64,000 nt of DNA from Candidatus Enterococcus ferrettii (lineage in GTDB: Bacteria > Bacillota > Bacilli > Lactobacillales > Enterococcaceae). This document shows, in pieces, positions 25,285 to 32,878 of the stretch. The stretch spans positions 186,001 through 250,000 of the forward strand of contig NZ_JAFREL010000007.1 of NCBI RefSeq assembly GCF_017377655.1, read 5' to 3'. Every line of letters starts with the position of its first letter. Positions within the stretch are counted from its first letter, which is position 1. Below the pieces are notes generated by a model. The model was not told the origin of the DNA, searched no databases, and saw only the letters and a program-made list of their open reading frames with translations. The translations under genes were made by a program, and so were the position numbers.

Positions 25285-26229
25285 ATGTCATTTTTTACTG
25301 ATTCGGGTATCGCGCTAGGTGACAAATTGCTAGAGATCATTTACATGATTATGGGACTGATTTCAATTTACACTGGCATTAGGAATGCAAGGGATAAAGA
25401 GAATCCGACGCCAATTGGAACTGCTGTTTTTTGGTGTTCATTAGGTTTAGTATTGACGTTTGGACGTTGGATTCCCTCAATAATAAATGGAGTTTTAGTA
25501 GTCATCATGACTTTACCAGCTATTTTTAAAAAGGTTAGCAAAGGAAAAGATTCTGCACCGAGTGCTGAATTTACCCGTAAAATGGCTGACAAGATTGGAA
25601 TGAAAATTTTTATTCCGGCACTTTCAATGGGGATTTGTGCAATTTTGTTTGCTTTGTTTACAACGCTAGGTGCCTTAGTTGGTGTTGGTGTCGGAGTCGG
25701 TGTCTCTATCATTATTTTAATGATACTTTCCAAGGAGAATAAACCACATGTTTTCTTGGATGACGCAGAACGTATGTTATCAACAGTAGGTCCATTAAGT
25801 ATGTTGCCGATGCTGTTGGCTAGTTTAGGTGCGATTTTTACGGCAGCTGGAGTTGGTGATGTTATTTCGAGCATGGTGGCGACAGTTATTCCAAAAGGGA
25901 ACGTAAATGTAGGGATTATTGTTTTTGCCGTTGGAATGATGTTATTTACGATGATTATGGGAAATGCATTTGCCGCAATTACAGTAATGACGGTAGGGAT
26001 TGGAGGCCCATTTGTATTAGCATATGGTGCCGATCCTGTACTAATCGGGATGGTGGCTTTAACTTGTGGGTACTGTGGAACATTGTGTACGCCAATGGCA
26101 GCTAATTTTAATATTGTACCTGTTGCAATGTTAGAAATGAAGGATCGCTTTGGTGTAATTAAGAATCAAGTGCTTTTGGCATTCGTTTTCTTAATTTTTC
26201 AAATTTTCTATATGATCTTATTCAAATAA
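25285..26229 (+). CDS. DUF979-family membrane protein
   Basis: This 314-residue protein has about eight to nine transmembrane segments. The N-terminal YMIMGLISIYTGIRNARDKENPTPIGTAVFW segment and the FTMIMGNAFAAITVMTVGIGGPFVL segment followed by CGYCGTLCTPMAANFN are typical of DUF979. The family resembles carboxylate or amino-acid permeases of the ion-transporter type. It starts 11 bases after the DUF969 gene and ends 16 before pcp. Function as a two-subunit transporter for pyroglutamate, glutamate or peptides is inference from the neighbours. Confidence 0.8.
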   Translation: MSFFTDSGIALGDKLLEIIYMIMGLISIYTGIRNARDKENPTPIGTAVFWCSLGLVLTFGRWIPSIINGVLVVIMTLPAIFKKVSKGKDSAPSAEFTRKMADKIGMKIFIPALSMGICAILFALFTTLGALVGVGVGVGVSIIILMILSKENKPHVFLDDAERMLSTVGPLSMLPMLLASLGAIFTAAGVGDVISSMVATVIPKGNVNVGIIVFAVGMMLFTMIMGNAFAAITVMTVGIGGPFVLAYGADPVLIGMVALTCGYCGTLCTPMAANFNIVPVAMLEMKDRFGVIKNQVLLAFVFLIFQIFYMILFK

Positions 26230-26245
26230 GGAGGAATAATACAAA

Positions 26246-26890
26246 ATGAAAGTATTGATAACTGGTTTTGATCCTTTTGGAGGAGCTACTATTAACCCAG
26301 CTTTTGAAGCAGTAAAACTTTTACCTGATACAATTCAACAAGCGAAAATCATAAAAATTGAGATTCCTACCGTTTTTCAAAAAGACGGAGAAGTGCTAGA
26401 AAATTCAATCAAGCAACATAATCCGGATATTGTCTTATGTGTTGGACAAGCCGGTGGACGTTCAGGAGTCACAATCGAAAAAGTAGCCATTAATCTAATG
26501 GAAGCACGCATTCCTGATAATGAGGGGCAACAACCATTGAATCAGCAGATTTATAAAGATGGAAAAAATGCATATTTTACTACTATACCAGTTAAGGCAA
26601 TGGTCAATAATATTAAAGCTAAAAAAATTCCATCAAGTGTCTCATACACTGCTGGAACCTTTGTCTGTAATGATATTATGTATCGTTTATTATACCTGGC
26701 GGAGAAAGAATACCCTGAAATGCGTGGCGGCTTTATTCATGTTCCTTATTTACCAGAACAAGTAACCGAACTGCCAGAAGGAACCCCTAGTATGTCTGCT
26801 GAACTTATCAGTCAAGCGCTCGAGACTGCGATTGAGGCTGCAATTAACACTGTACAAGATGATGACGTAGCAATGGGGACTATTATGTAA
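26246..26890 (+). CDS. pcp: Pyroglutamyl-peptidase I
   Basis: This 214-residue cysteine peptidase (family C15) removes N-terminal pyroglutamate (5-oxoproline) from peptides in the cytoplasm. Visible marks are the N-terminal VLITGFDPFGGATINPAFEAV, the Glu-containing GQAGGRSGVTIEKVAINL, the nucleophile Cys141 in AGTFVCNDIMYRLLY, and His165 in GGFIHVPYLPEQ. The length is typical. It is the last gene of the five-gene operon, with AAGGAGG upstream of the ATG. Its terminator's T-tract carries the IS3 insertion. Confidence 0.96.
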   Translation: MKVLITGFDPFGGATINPAFEAVKLLPDTIQQAKIIKIEIPTVFQKDGEVLENSIKQHNPDIVLCVGQAGGRSGVTIEKVAINLMEARIPDNEGQQPLNQQIYKDGKNAYFTTIPVKAMVNNIKAKKIPSSVSYTAGTFVCNDIMYRLLYLAEKEYPEMRGGFIHVPYLPEQVTELPEGTPSMSAELISQALETAIEAAINTVQDDDVAMGTIM

Positions 26891-26896
26891 AGTACT

Positions 26897-26931
26897 AAGA
26901 CTTTGATCTTAAAACAAGATCAGGGTCTTTT
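26897..26931 (+). terminator. Terminator after pcp, with the IS inserted at its T-tract
   Basis: AAGAC...TGATCTT pairs with AAGATCA...GTCTT in a strong hairpin. The following T-tract is cut by the IS: four T residues lie on its left edge and five on its right (28209-28213), so the original tract may have been longer. Confidence 0.8.
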
Positions 26932-26970
26932 GGAACTGACCTAAAATACTGAGACAGTAATAAAAAAGCA
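26932..26970 (+). repeat. Left terminal inverted repeat of the IS
   Basis: It begins GGAACTGACC, continues with a variable 8-base stretch, then TGAGACAGTAATAAAAAAGCA split as two conserved blocks. It aligns with the complement of 28171-28208. Confidence 0.8.
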
Positions 26971-26974
26971 TTTA

Positions 26975-27817
26975 TTAGGCTTCTGATTTCCGATATTCTA
27001 TCGGTGATTGGTAGCCTAGTTTTTGTTGAACTCGAACTTCATTATAATAAGTAATGTATTCTTTCACCGTTTCTATTACAATAGATGTAGGCTCATTTGT
27101 GAGCTTATCTAAGTAGAACGTTTCAGACTTTAGCGAGGCATGAAACGATTCGATGCAGGTATTATCTGAGGGCGTTCCTTTACGGGACATACTCATGGTA
27201 ATGCCTTTTGACTTTATTTGATTCTGATAATCAAAGGAAGTATAAACAGAACCTTGATCACTGTGCAATAGACAGTCGGTTGTTTTAGGTAGCTGATCAA
27301 GTGTATCTATAACAAACGCCGTATCTTGCTTATCACCGATGGTATAGGCGATGATTTCACTATTGTACAAATCCATAACCGAAGATAAATACAATTGTTT
27401 TTGACCAAAAGGCAGATAAGTAATATCTGTAACCAATTTCTTTAAAGGTTCTTCTGAAGCAAATTGCCTATTCAACTTGTTCTCGACTATTTTATAGGGT
27501 TGCCCCACTTTAGTGCGTTTCTTTATTTTTACACGACAATTCCAATGATATTTCTGCATAATCTTTTGAATCGTGTTTTTATTAACTTTGTATTCCTGGT
27601 TGATCAATGCAGCGATCTTTCGATACCCATACCTAAACTTGTGCAAGAAGCAGAGACGACGGACAGCTTCTTCAAGGGCAGTCAATTTTCCTAAGTCCTT
27701 TCGATGTGTCCAACGATAATAGGTTGCTCGTGAAACGTCAAAAAGCTGACACAATGCAGTAATGGTCAATTTTCCTTTCATTGATTTAACTAATTCTACA
27801 AATATTTCTGGTTCCAC
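26975..27817 (-). CDS. IS3-family transposase OrfB (DDE integrase domain)
   Basis: This 280-residue frame holds an HTH_21-type linker (about residues 35-110: YRKIAALINQEYKVNKNTIQKIM) and the rve integrase core. The DDE residues are visible: Asp in LVTDITYLPFG, Asp in LLHSDQGSVYTS, and Glu in SDNTCIESFHASLKSE. It is expressed as an OrfAB fusion by a -1 frameshift near 27838-27844 rather than from its own GTG at 27817. It shows no internal stop, so it appears functional. Confidence 0.93.
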   Translation of the reverse strand: MEPEIFVELVKSMKGKLTITALCQLFDVSRATYYRWTHRKDLGKLTALEEAVRRLCFLHKFRYGYRKIAALINQEYKVNKNTIQKIMQKYHWNCRVKIKKRTKVGQPYKIVENKLNRQFASEEPLKKLVTDITYLPFGQKQLYLSSVMDLYNSEIIAYTIGDKQDTAFVIDTLDQLPKTTDCLLHSDQGSVYTSFDYQNQIKSKGITMSMSRKGTPSDNTCIESFHASLKSETFYLDKLTNEPTSIVIETVKEYITYYNEVRVQQKLGYQSPIEYRKSEA

Positions 27818-28119
27818 ACCCTCTCCAACTCTTTGTATTTTTTTAACGCATCAATATGCATCTTTAAAAAATTATTTTCATTCTTAAGTTGTGTTTCGGT
27901 AGATAGTTCTTTTGGACCTTTTCCATAAGAATATTGTTTTCCAACGGGCTGAACGAGTCGGTGATTCTCACCATAACGATACCAACGCCACCACGTTTCG
28001 ATTTGTGTCTTGTTTTTGATACCTAATTCTTCCATAATCGTTTTTACAGGAATTTTATCTTGTTTCATCTGTATAGCCATTTCTTTGATTTGAATCGGAT
28101 AAGCCACTCGAGTTCCCAT
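27796..28119 (-). CDS. IS3-family transposase OrfA (helix-turn-helix)
   Basis: This 107-residue protein is the DNA-binding part of the transposase. A helix-turn-helix covers about residues 9-45 (IKEMAIQMKQDKIPVKTIMEELGIKNKTQIETWWRWY) and a leucine-zipper-like helix covers about 75-100. It overlaps orfB by 22 bases. A run of seven A residues on the minus strand (27838-27844) lies in the phase A_AAA_AAA, the usual -1 slippery heptamer; slipping there joins OrfA to the OrfB frame. AAGGAGGTG precedes the start at 28119. Confidence 0.92.
   Translation of the reverse strand: MGTRVAYPIQIKEMAIQMKQDKIPVKTIMEELGIKNKTQIETWWRWYRYGENHRLVQPVGKQYSYGKGPKELSTETQLKNENNFLKMHIDALKKYKELERVWNQKYL
27838..27844 (-). 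other. A7 slippery heptamer for programmed -1 frameshifting
   Basis: On the minus strand the frame reads TTA AAA AAA TAC in orfA. Slipping back one base gives AAA AAA ATA CAA, which stays open into orfB. It is the expected control point for making the full-length OrfAB transposase. Confidence 0.75.
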
Positions 28120-28170
28120 TAAAAAAGCACCTCCTTGTTAAATTCATTTTAACTTGAATTCAACAAGGGG

Positions 28171-28208
28171 TGCTTTTTTATTTTGTCTCAGGTTATTGGG
28201 TCAGTTCC
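28171..28208 (-). repeat. Right terminal inverted repeat of the IS
   Basis: Read on the minus strand it starts GGAACTGACC, then differs for about 8 bases, then TGAGACAAAATAAAAAAGCA. It lies just upstream of orfA and probably contains part of the transposase promoter. Confidence 0.8.
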
Positions 28209-28287
28209 TTTTTCAGTCTTTTGTAGGATAGCTTTTTTAGTGTTAATTCTTTATACTAACAAAGTATTGCCGAAAGGAAGTGTACCG

Positions 28288-28986
28288 ATGAATGTCTTAT
28301 TTATATTTGACGACGAAGAAAAATCTAGTTTTTTCCTTTATAACTTACAAAGAGGAACTAATCGACTGATCCGATTTTCACCAGAATTGCCTGCAGAAAA
28401 GAGTACTTTGGGTTCATTATATACTTTAATGCCAATTGAACAATTTCTTGTTCTTTTTTCAAAAACGTTTGCATTAGATGTTCGGAAGTATTTAATTTTG
28501 ACAAAAAGCAATAGCTTAAAAGCAGTTGCTGAAGCTGGCTTAGATGAGGATGGAAAAATTTTAATTACTGTTCATAAAGAATTTATTGCTTTAAAAAATC
28601 GACAGCAGTTTTTACGTGGAAAGCATTATTTATCACTAGAAGAGCTGGATGCGTATATATCGTATCAAATAGATGAAGATGGACGTTTGGATGTTTTTGA
28701 AAGACAAGAAGATATCATCCGTTTAATGAAACAAAAAACAGTTCGGCCAAAACTTACTTCAATTACACAAAAATATGGGACGGTTAAGGAATTTTCAGGT
28801 AATAACTTAAGCTTGAAAGACATGATTGAAATGGGTACTGGTTACTTGGCCAAAGGAAGTGCTCACATGGATAAATTGAATGTTCCTGTGCTAGGGTCCT
28901 ATTCGTTATCTGGTAGTTTTCCTTACATCATTAGTTCCGTTGATATAGAAAAGAACCGAACACAATTAAGACAGATGGTTTTTTAA
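28288..28986 (+). CDS. Divergent LCP-like (LytR-CpsA-Psr) protein, uncertain
   Basis: I cannot identify this 232-residue protein firmly. There is no N-terminal membrane segment or signal peptide. The segment from about 55 to 155 (MPIEQFLVLFSKTFALDVRKYLIL, later LRGKHYLSLEELDAYISYQ and RLDVFERQEDIIRLMKQK) is reminiscent of the LCP domain, where a LxGKxALxYxRxR region and an RQxxxI helix occur. The Arg-rich catalytic positions are mostly missing, so if related it is probably not an active ligase. ATG 28288 has GAAAGGAAGTG upstream. The frame extends upstream into the IS, but the ribosome binding site argues against that start. Its natural promoter may be affected by the adjacent IS. Confidence 0.5.
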   Translation: MNVLFIFDDEEKSSFFLYNLQRGTNRLIRFSPELPAEKSTLGSLYTLMPIEQFLVLFSKTFALDVRKYLILTKSNSLKAVAEAGLDEDGKILITVHKEFIALKNRQQFLRGKHYLSLEELDAYISYQIDEDGRLDVFERQEDIIRLMKQKTVRPKLTSITQKYGTVKEFSGNNLSLKDMIEMGTGYLAKGSAHMDKLNVPVLGSYSLSGSFPYIISSVDIEKNRTQLRQMVF

Positions 28987-29052
28987 AATAAGTGATATTA
29001 AAATTATATGTAGTCTGCAAATATACTAGAGTAAAATAGGGGGTATCTTAGA

Positions 29053-29292
29053 ATGCATTGGTTACGGACATTGATTGTTGGAGCAGTAATTGGATCCATA
29101 GGAGGAGCTTTAGCAGGGAAAGGTGAAAATCGAGGTTGTTTATTTAATATCATTGCAGGATTAATTGGTTCAACAGTCGGGCAAGCGCTGCTTGGAGAGT
29201 GGGGGCCTCAGGTAGCGGGGATGGCACTTATTCCTTCAATTTTAGGTTCTGTTATTGTAGTAGCAGTGGTGTCTTTTTTTGTAAATCGTTAG
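29053..29292 (+). CDS. GlsB/YeaQ/YmgE-family membrane protein, second copy
   Basis: This 79-residue protein has three hydrophobic, glycine-rich segments. It closely parallels the protein at 14743-14991 (shared LIVGA.IG.I.GA, NI.AGLIGS..GQ.LLG.WGP...GMA, VIVVAVVSFFV). It belongs to the transglycosylase-associated stress-protein family. ATG 29053 follows a GGGGGT purine stretch. A terminator follows directly, so it is monocistronic. The two copies are likely an old duplication. Confidence 0.88.
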   Translation: MHWLRTLIVGAVIGSIGGALAGKGENRGCLFNIIAGLIGSTVGQALLGEWGPQVAGMALIPSILGSVIVVAVVSFFVNR

Positions 29293-29295
29293 TTA

Positions 29296-29326
29296 AACAG
29301 GGGCATCTGCTCCTGTTTCTTTTTGT
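29296..29326 (+). terminator. Terminator after the second GlsB-type gene
   Basis: AACAGGGGC pairs with GCTCCTGTT around ATCT, with one mismatch, followed by a T-rich tail. Confidence 0.8.
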
Positions 29327-29374
29327 ATTTTGTTAGGATTTGTTATACTAGTAAGGGAAATGAGGCGATAGTTT

Positions 29375-30439
29375 ATGTTAGAAAGAATCAACAAACTAAG
29401 AGCATTAATGAAAGAAGAAGTGTTGGATGGTTACTTAATTATGAGTCCAGCAAATTTACGTTATCTTACAAATTTTACTGGGACTGCAGGCATTGCTTTG
29501 ATCACACCAGTAGATGCTTATTTTATAACAGATTTTCGTTATACTGAACAAGCAGCGGCCCAAGTGGCAGGGATGACAATTCTTCAACACCAAGGTGCTA
29601 TTGGTGAAATGGTAGCTGATTTGGTAGAAAATAATCAATTGTCCGCGATTGGATTTGAAGATGATTTTTTAACATTTGCTGATTATTCTGCTTATGAAGA
29701 GCTTATCCAGGCAGAGTTTGCTCCCGCTGGTGGATTGATTGAGAAATTAAGAGAACAAAAGGATGAATCAGAAATAGCAATCATCGAAAAAGCGTGCAGT
29801 ATTGCTGATGCTGGCTTCGAGCACGTTTTAAGGATGATTAGACCCGGCATGACAGAAATTGAAATAGCAAATCAGTTGGATTTCTTTATGCGATCTATGG
29901 GTGCAACAGGAACCTCTTTTGATACTATTGTGGCTTCAGGCGTTCGTTCTGCTTTGCCACACGGTGTCGCTAGTGAAAAAACCATTGAAAAGGGAGAGAT
30001 GATTACTTTAGATTTTGGATGCATTTATCAAGGTTATGTTTCTGACATCACTCGAACCTTTGCTATTGGTGATCCGGGTCAACAGTTGAAAGACGTTTAC
30101 GCTATTGTTTTAGAATCCCAACAACAAGTGCTCTCAAAGGCTCAAGCAGGTGTTACGGGAGCACAACTTGATTCTGTTGCCCGCTCAATAATTGTAGATG
30201 CTGGTTATGGTGAGGTATTTGGTCATTCAACAGGACATGGTATTGGGTTAGCTATTCATGAAGGACCTAACTTAAGTTGGACTAATGAAGAACCGCTGAA
30301 AGCAGGAAACGTGGTCACAGATGAACCTGGAATATATATTGGTGGATTAGGTGGAGTGCGAATTGAAGATGATCTAGTTATTTTAGAGAATGGTAATCGC
30401 GTATTGACTCATTCACCGAAGGATTTAATCATTCTTTAG
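29375..30439 (+). CDS. Xaa-Pro peptidase (M24B family, PepP/PepQ type)
   Basis: This 354-residue cytoplasmic metallopeptidase cleaves next to proline. An N-terminal creatinase-like domain covers about 1-125 (MSPANLRYLTNFTGTAGIALIT). The pita-bread catalytic domain follows, with metal ligands in ITLDFGCIYQGYVSDITRTF (two Asp), GHGIGLAIHEGP (His), VVTDEPGIYI (Glu) and VRIEDDLVI (Glu). The length fits the short aminopeptidase P/Xaa-Pro dipeptidase group that precedes efp in Firmicutes. The ribosome binding site (GAGGCG) is weak. Confidence 0.92.
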   Translation: MLERINKLRALMKEEVLDGYLIMSPANLRYLTNFTGTAGIALITPVDAYFITDFRYTEQAAAQVAGMTILQHQGAIGEMVADLVENNQLSAIGFEDDFLTFADYSAYEELIQAEFAPAGGLIEKLREQKDESEIAIIEKACSIADAGFEHVLRMIRPGMTEIEIANQLDFFMRSMGATGTSFDTIVASGVRSALPHGVASEKTIEKGEMITLDFGCIYQGYVSDITRTFAIGDPGQQLKDVYAIVLESQQQVLSKAQAGVTGAQLDSVARSIIVDAGYGEVFGHSTGHGIGLAIHEGPNLSWTNEEPLKAGNVVTDEPGIYIGGLGGVRIEDDLVILENGNRVLTHSPKDLIIL

Positions 30440-30516
30440 TAGTGGTAGCATAAGCGCCAAAGAAATGATAAACTATAAACAAATCTCTAGTTGATAGGAA
30501 TCAAGGAGGAATAATA

Positions 30517-31074
30517 ATGATCTCAGTAAATGATTTTAAAACTGGGTTAACCATCGAGGTCGACGGTGATATTTGGCGCGTTGTTGATTTTCAACACGTG
30601 AAACCTGGGAAAGGTGCTGCCTTTGTACGCTCTAAACTAAAAAATTTGCGTACTGGCGGTGTTCAAGAAAAAACTTTTCGTGCGGGTGAAAAAGTAGCTA
30701 AAGCTCAAATAGACAATCGAAAAATGCAATATTTGTATGACGATGGTGGTAACTATGTGTTTATGGATATGGATAACTATGAACAAATTGAGATTCCTCA
30801 AACACAAATCGCAGATGAGATGCGCTATGTGTTAGAAAATACAGAGTTAAATGTTATTATGTATGGTAGTGAAATTTTAGGTGTTGATTTACCTAATACA
30901 GTCATCTTAGAAGTTGCGGAGACAGAACCGAATATCAAAGGGGATACCTCTTCAGGTGGTTCAAAACCAGCAATTATGGAAACGGGATTAACTGTTAACG
31001 TTCCATTTTTTGTTAATCAAGGAGATAAACTTGTCGTCAATACACAGGACGGCAGTTACGTTTCACGGGCATAA
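30517..31074 (+). CDS. efp: Translation elongation factor P
   Basis: This 185-residue protein relieves ribosome stalling at polyproline. It has the three-domain EF-P layout. The N-terminal KOW-like domain contains [23 protein letters not shown], with the tip Lys of PGKGAA that is post-translationally modified in some bacteria. The C-terminal SxGxKPA...[21 protein letters not shown] matches the family end. CAAGGAGG lies upstream. A pepP-like gene before efp and yqhY/nusB after it is the common Firmicute order. Confidence 0.97.
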   Translation: MISVNDFKTGLTIEVDGDIWRVVDFQHVKPGKGAAFVRSKLKNLRTGGVQEKTFRAGEKVAKAQIDNRKMQYLYDDGGNYVFMDMDNYEQIEIPQTQIADEMRYVLENTELNVIMYGSEILGVDLPNTVILEVAETEPNIKGDTSSGGSKPAIMETGLTVNVPFFVNQGDKLVVNTQDGSYVSRA

Positions 31075-31088
31075 AGGAGAGAGTTAAT

Positions 31089-31514
31089 ATGGCAGATGAA
31101 AAAAAATTAGTTTTACGTGAAAATCAAGATCTTGGCGAGATTATTATTGCTCCAGAAGTTATTGAAGTCATTATTGGAATTGCTGCATCAAAAGTAGCGG
31201 GAGTCTACGGCATGCGAGGATCGTTTGCTAGCAATGTCACGGAACTTTTAGGTAAAGCCGCTCACGGCAAAGGAGTCTATTTAACAAATGATGAGCAAGG
31301 GTTGAAAGTAGATATCTATACTTATCTTGAATACGGTATTTCAGTACCAAAGGTTGCCATGGATATGCAGGAAAGAGTAAAACAACAGGTTATGTTTATG
31401 ACCGACGTTGCTCTTAGTGAAGTCAATATTCACGTAGTGGGAGTAGTAGCAGAGAAATTAGAACAACCAACACTTGAAGAATTATTCAATGATGAAGAGG
31501 GAAATAATGAGTAA
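31089..31514 (+). CDS. yqhY: Asp23/Gls24 family protein YqhY
   Basis: This 141-residue cytoplasmic protein has the Asp23 domain (GEIIIAPEVIEVIIGIAASKVAGVYGMRG, then VYLTNDEQGLKVDIYTYLEYG and VQQ.VMFMTDVALSEVNIHVVGV). In Firmicutes the copy between efp and nusB is YqhY, linked in B. subtilis to acetyl-CoA carboxylase control. It starts 14 bases after efp with AAGGAGAG upstream, and its stop overlaps the nusB start by 8 bases, so translation is probably coupled. Confidence 0.92.
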   Translation: MADEKKLVLRENQDLGEIIIAPEVIEVIIGIAASKVAGVYGMRGSFASNVTELLGKAAHGKGVYLTNDEQGLKVDIYTYLEYGISVPKVAMDMQERVKQQVMFMTDVALSEVNIHVVGVVAEKLEQPTLEELFNDEEGNNE

Positions 31515-31965
31515 AGAGCTATCACGACATGAAATCCGCGAGAAGGCTTTACAAGCCCTTTTCCCCTTGGATTTCAATCAAGAGTTAACAAAAAGAGATG
31601 CAATCAATCATGCTCTAAGCCTGGATCAAGCAGAATGGGTTAGTGAAGAAGAAGATTCATTTGTACCAAAATATTTAGATGAATTAGTCGACGGTGTGCT
31701 AAATCATAAGTCTGAATTAGATCAAATTATCCAAAAGCATTTACGATCTAATTGGTCAATACAACGAATTGCAAAAATGGATTTGATTATTTTGCGATTG
31801 GGAATTTATGAGATGCTTTACAATACAAACGTGCCTAATCGTGTTGTACTAAATGAAGCGATTGAATTAGCAAAAACATTTAGCGATGATCAATCGAGAA
31901 AATTTGTAAATGGCATTTTATCGAATGTAATGAAAGAGATCAATGAAGCTGGAGAAAATGGCTAA
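31507..31965 (+). CDS. nusB: Transcription antitermination factor NusB
   Basis: This 152-residue RNA-binding protein acts in rRNA antitermination with NusE. The N-terminal RHEIREKALQALFPLDFN and the C-terminal RNWSIQRIAKMDLIILRLGIYEML with VVLNEAIELAKTFSDDQSRKFVNGIL are diagnostic. ATG 31507 sits in ATGAGTAA, overlapping yqhY, with GAAGAGGG upstream; an in-frame ATG at 31474 inside yqhY is unlikely. Confidence 0.96.
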   Translation: MSKELSRHEIREKALQALFPLDFNQELTKRDAINHALSLDQAEWVSEEEDSFVPKYLDELVDGVLNHKSELDQIIQKHLRSNWSIQRIAKMDLIILRLGIYEMLYNTNVPNRVVLNEAIELAKTFSDDQSRKFVNGILSNVMKEINEAGENG

Positions 31966-32022
31966 GCATGCTATTTTTTCCAGCTTCATTTCAAATCATA
32001 CATAAAGTACAGGAGTGGAAGT

Positions 32023-32877
32023 ATGGGAACAATTATTAATGGGAAAGAATTAGCCGAAAAGCTTCAACATGCTACAGCAAAAGAAGTTAAGGCTTTAGAA
32101 GAGGCAGGGCTGCGTCCAGGTCTTGTTGTTTTATTGATTGGTGACAATTCAGCAAGTCAAATTTATGTGAAAAATAAACAACTTGCAGCACAACGTATCG
32201 GTATTCATTCAAAGGTTATGCGGTATCCAGAAACTATTTCAGAAGAAAAATTGTTGGAAGAGATTGCTTTCTTCAATCAAGCTGATGAATTTCACGGTAT
32301 TTTGGTTCAACTACCATTACCAAAACATATAGATGAAGAAAAAATTTTGTTGGCGATAGAACCAGACAAGGATGTTGATGGATTTCATCCAATGAATTTA
32401 GGACGTCTATTTGCTGGAGTTCCTCATACGATTCCTTGCACACCTTATGGCATTATGAAGATGTTTGAAGCCTATGATATTTCTTTATCCGGTAAGAGAG
32501 TTTTGATCATTGGACGTAGTAATATTGTTGGTAAACCGATGGCACATCTGATGTTATCAGAAGATGCCACTGTTACGATCGCTCATTCAAAAACAGTGAA
32601 TTTGCCGGAATTGGCAAGAGAAGCAGATATTTTAATTGTGGCAATTGGTCGAGGTCATTTTGTCACAAGTGAATTTATTAAACCGGGGGCTGTAGTAATA
32701 GATGTTGGTATGAACCGTAATGAAGATGGAAAATTAATCGGAGACGTAAAATTTGATGAAGTTGAACCTCTAGCCAGTTTTATCACTCCTGTTCCTCGTG
32801 GAGTAGGTCCCATGACGATTACCATGTTAATGCAACAAACAGTAGATGCCTGTCGGCGCCAGAAACTAGGTGATTGA
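32023..32877 (+). CDS. folD: Methylenetetrahydrofolate dehydrogenase/cyclohydrolase
   Basis: This 284-residue bifunctional enzyme of one-carbon metabolism converts 5,10-methylene-THF to 10-formyl-THF. The catalytic YVKNKQLAAQRIGI (Tyr and Lys), ILVQLPLPKHI, DKDVDGFHPMNLGRL and the Rossmann motif IIGRSNIVGKPMAHLM are present, and the C-terminal PRGVGPMTITMLMQQTV is typical. It starts after a 57-base gap with AGGAGTGG upstream. The stop lies just before xseA, and the two appear cotranscribed. Confidence 0.97.
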   Translation: MGTIINGKELAEKLQHATAKEVKALEEAGLRPGLVVLLIGDNSASQIYVKNKQLAAQRIGIHSKVMRYPETISEEKLLEEIAFFNQADEFHGILVQLPLPKHIDEEKILLAIEPDKDVDGFHPMNLGRLFAGVPHTIPCTPYGIMKMFEAYDISLSGKRVLIIGRSNIVGKPMAHLMLSEDATVTIAHSKTVNLPELAREADILIVAIGRGHFVTSEFIKPGAVVIDVGMNRNEDGKLIGDVKFDEVEPLASFITPVPRGVGPMTITMLMQQTVDACRRQKLGD

Positions 32878-32878
32878 A

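Larger units (their letters stand above)
26932..28208 (-). mobile_element. IS3-family insertion sequence (IS150-like), about 1277 bp
   Basis: The element has two overlapping reading frames, orfA and orfB, in the IS3 arrangement. Long imperfect terminal inverted repeats lie at 26932-26970 and 28171-28208. Both begin GGAACTGACC, and both contain TGAGACA near position 19 and AAAAAAGCA near the inner end. A TTT or TTTT flank on each side fits a 3-4 bp target duplication in a T-tract. A shorter boundary choice would be 26950-28190 (TGAGAC ends). Both frames look intact, so the element may be active. End assignment is uncertain by one or two bases. Confidence 0.85.

Noticed and set aside
28183..28287. 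Upstream extension of the LCP-like gene into the IS right end
   Set aside because: A good ribosome binding site precedes the ATG at 28288, and the extension would start inside the IS terminal repeat.
29014..29028. 15-base sequence TCTGCAAATATACTA shared with 38506-38520
   Set aside because: Both copies contain a TATACT, but neither has a -35 at the right distance. An exact 15-base match is expected by chance in 64 kb of AT-rich DNA.
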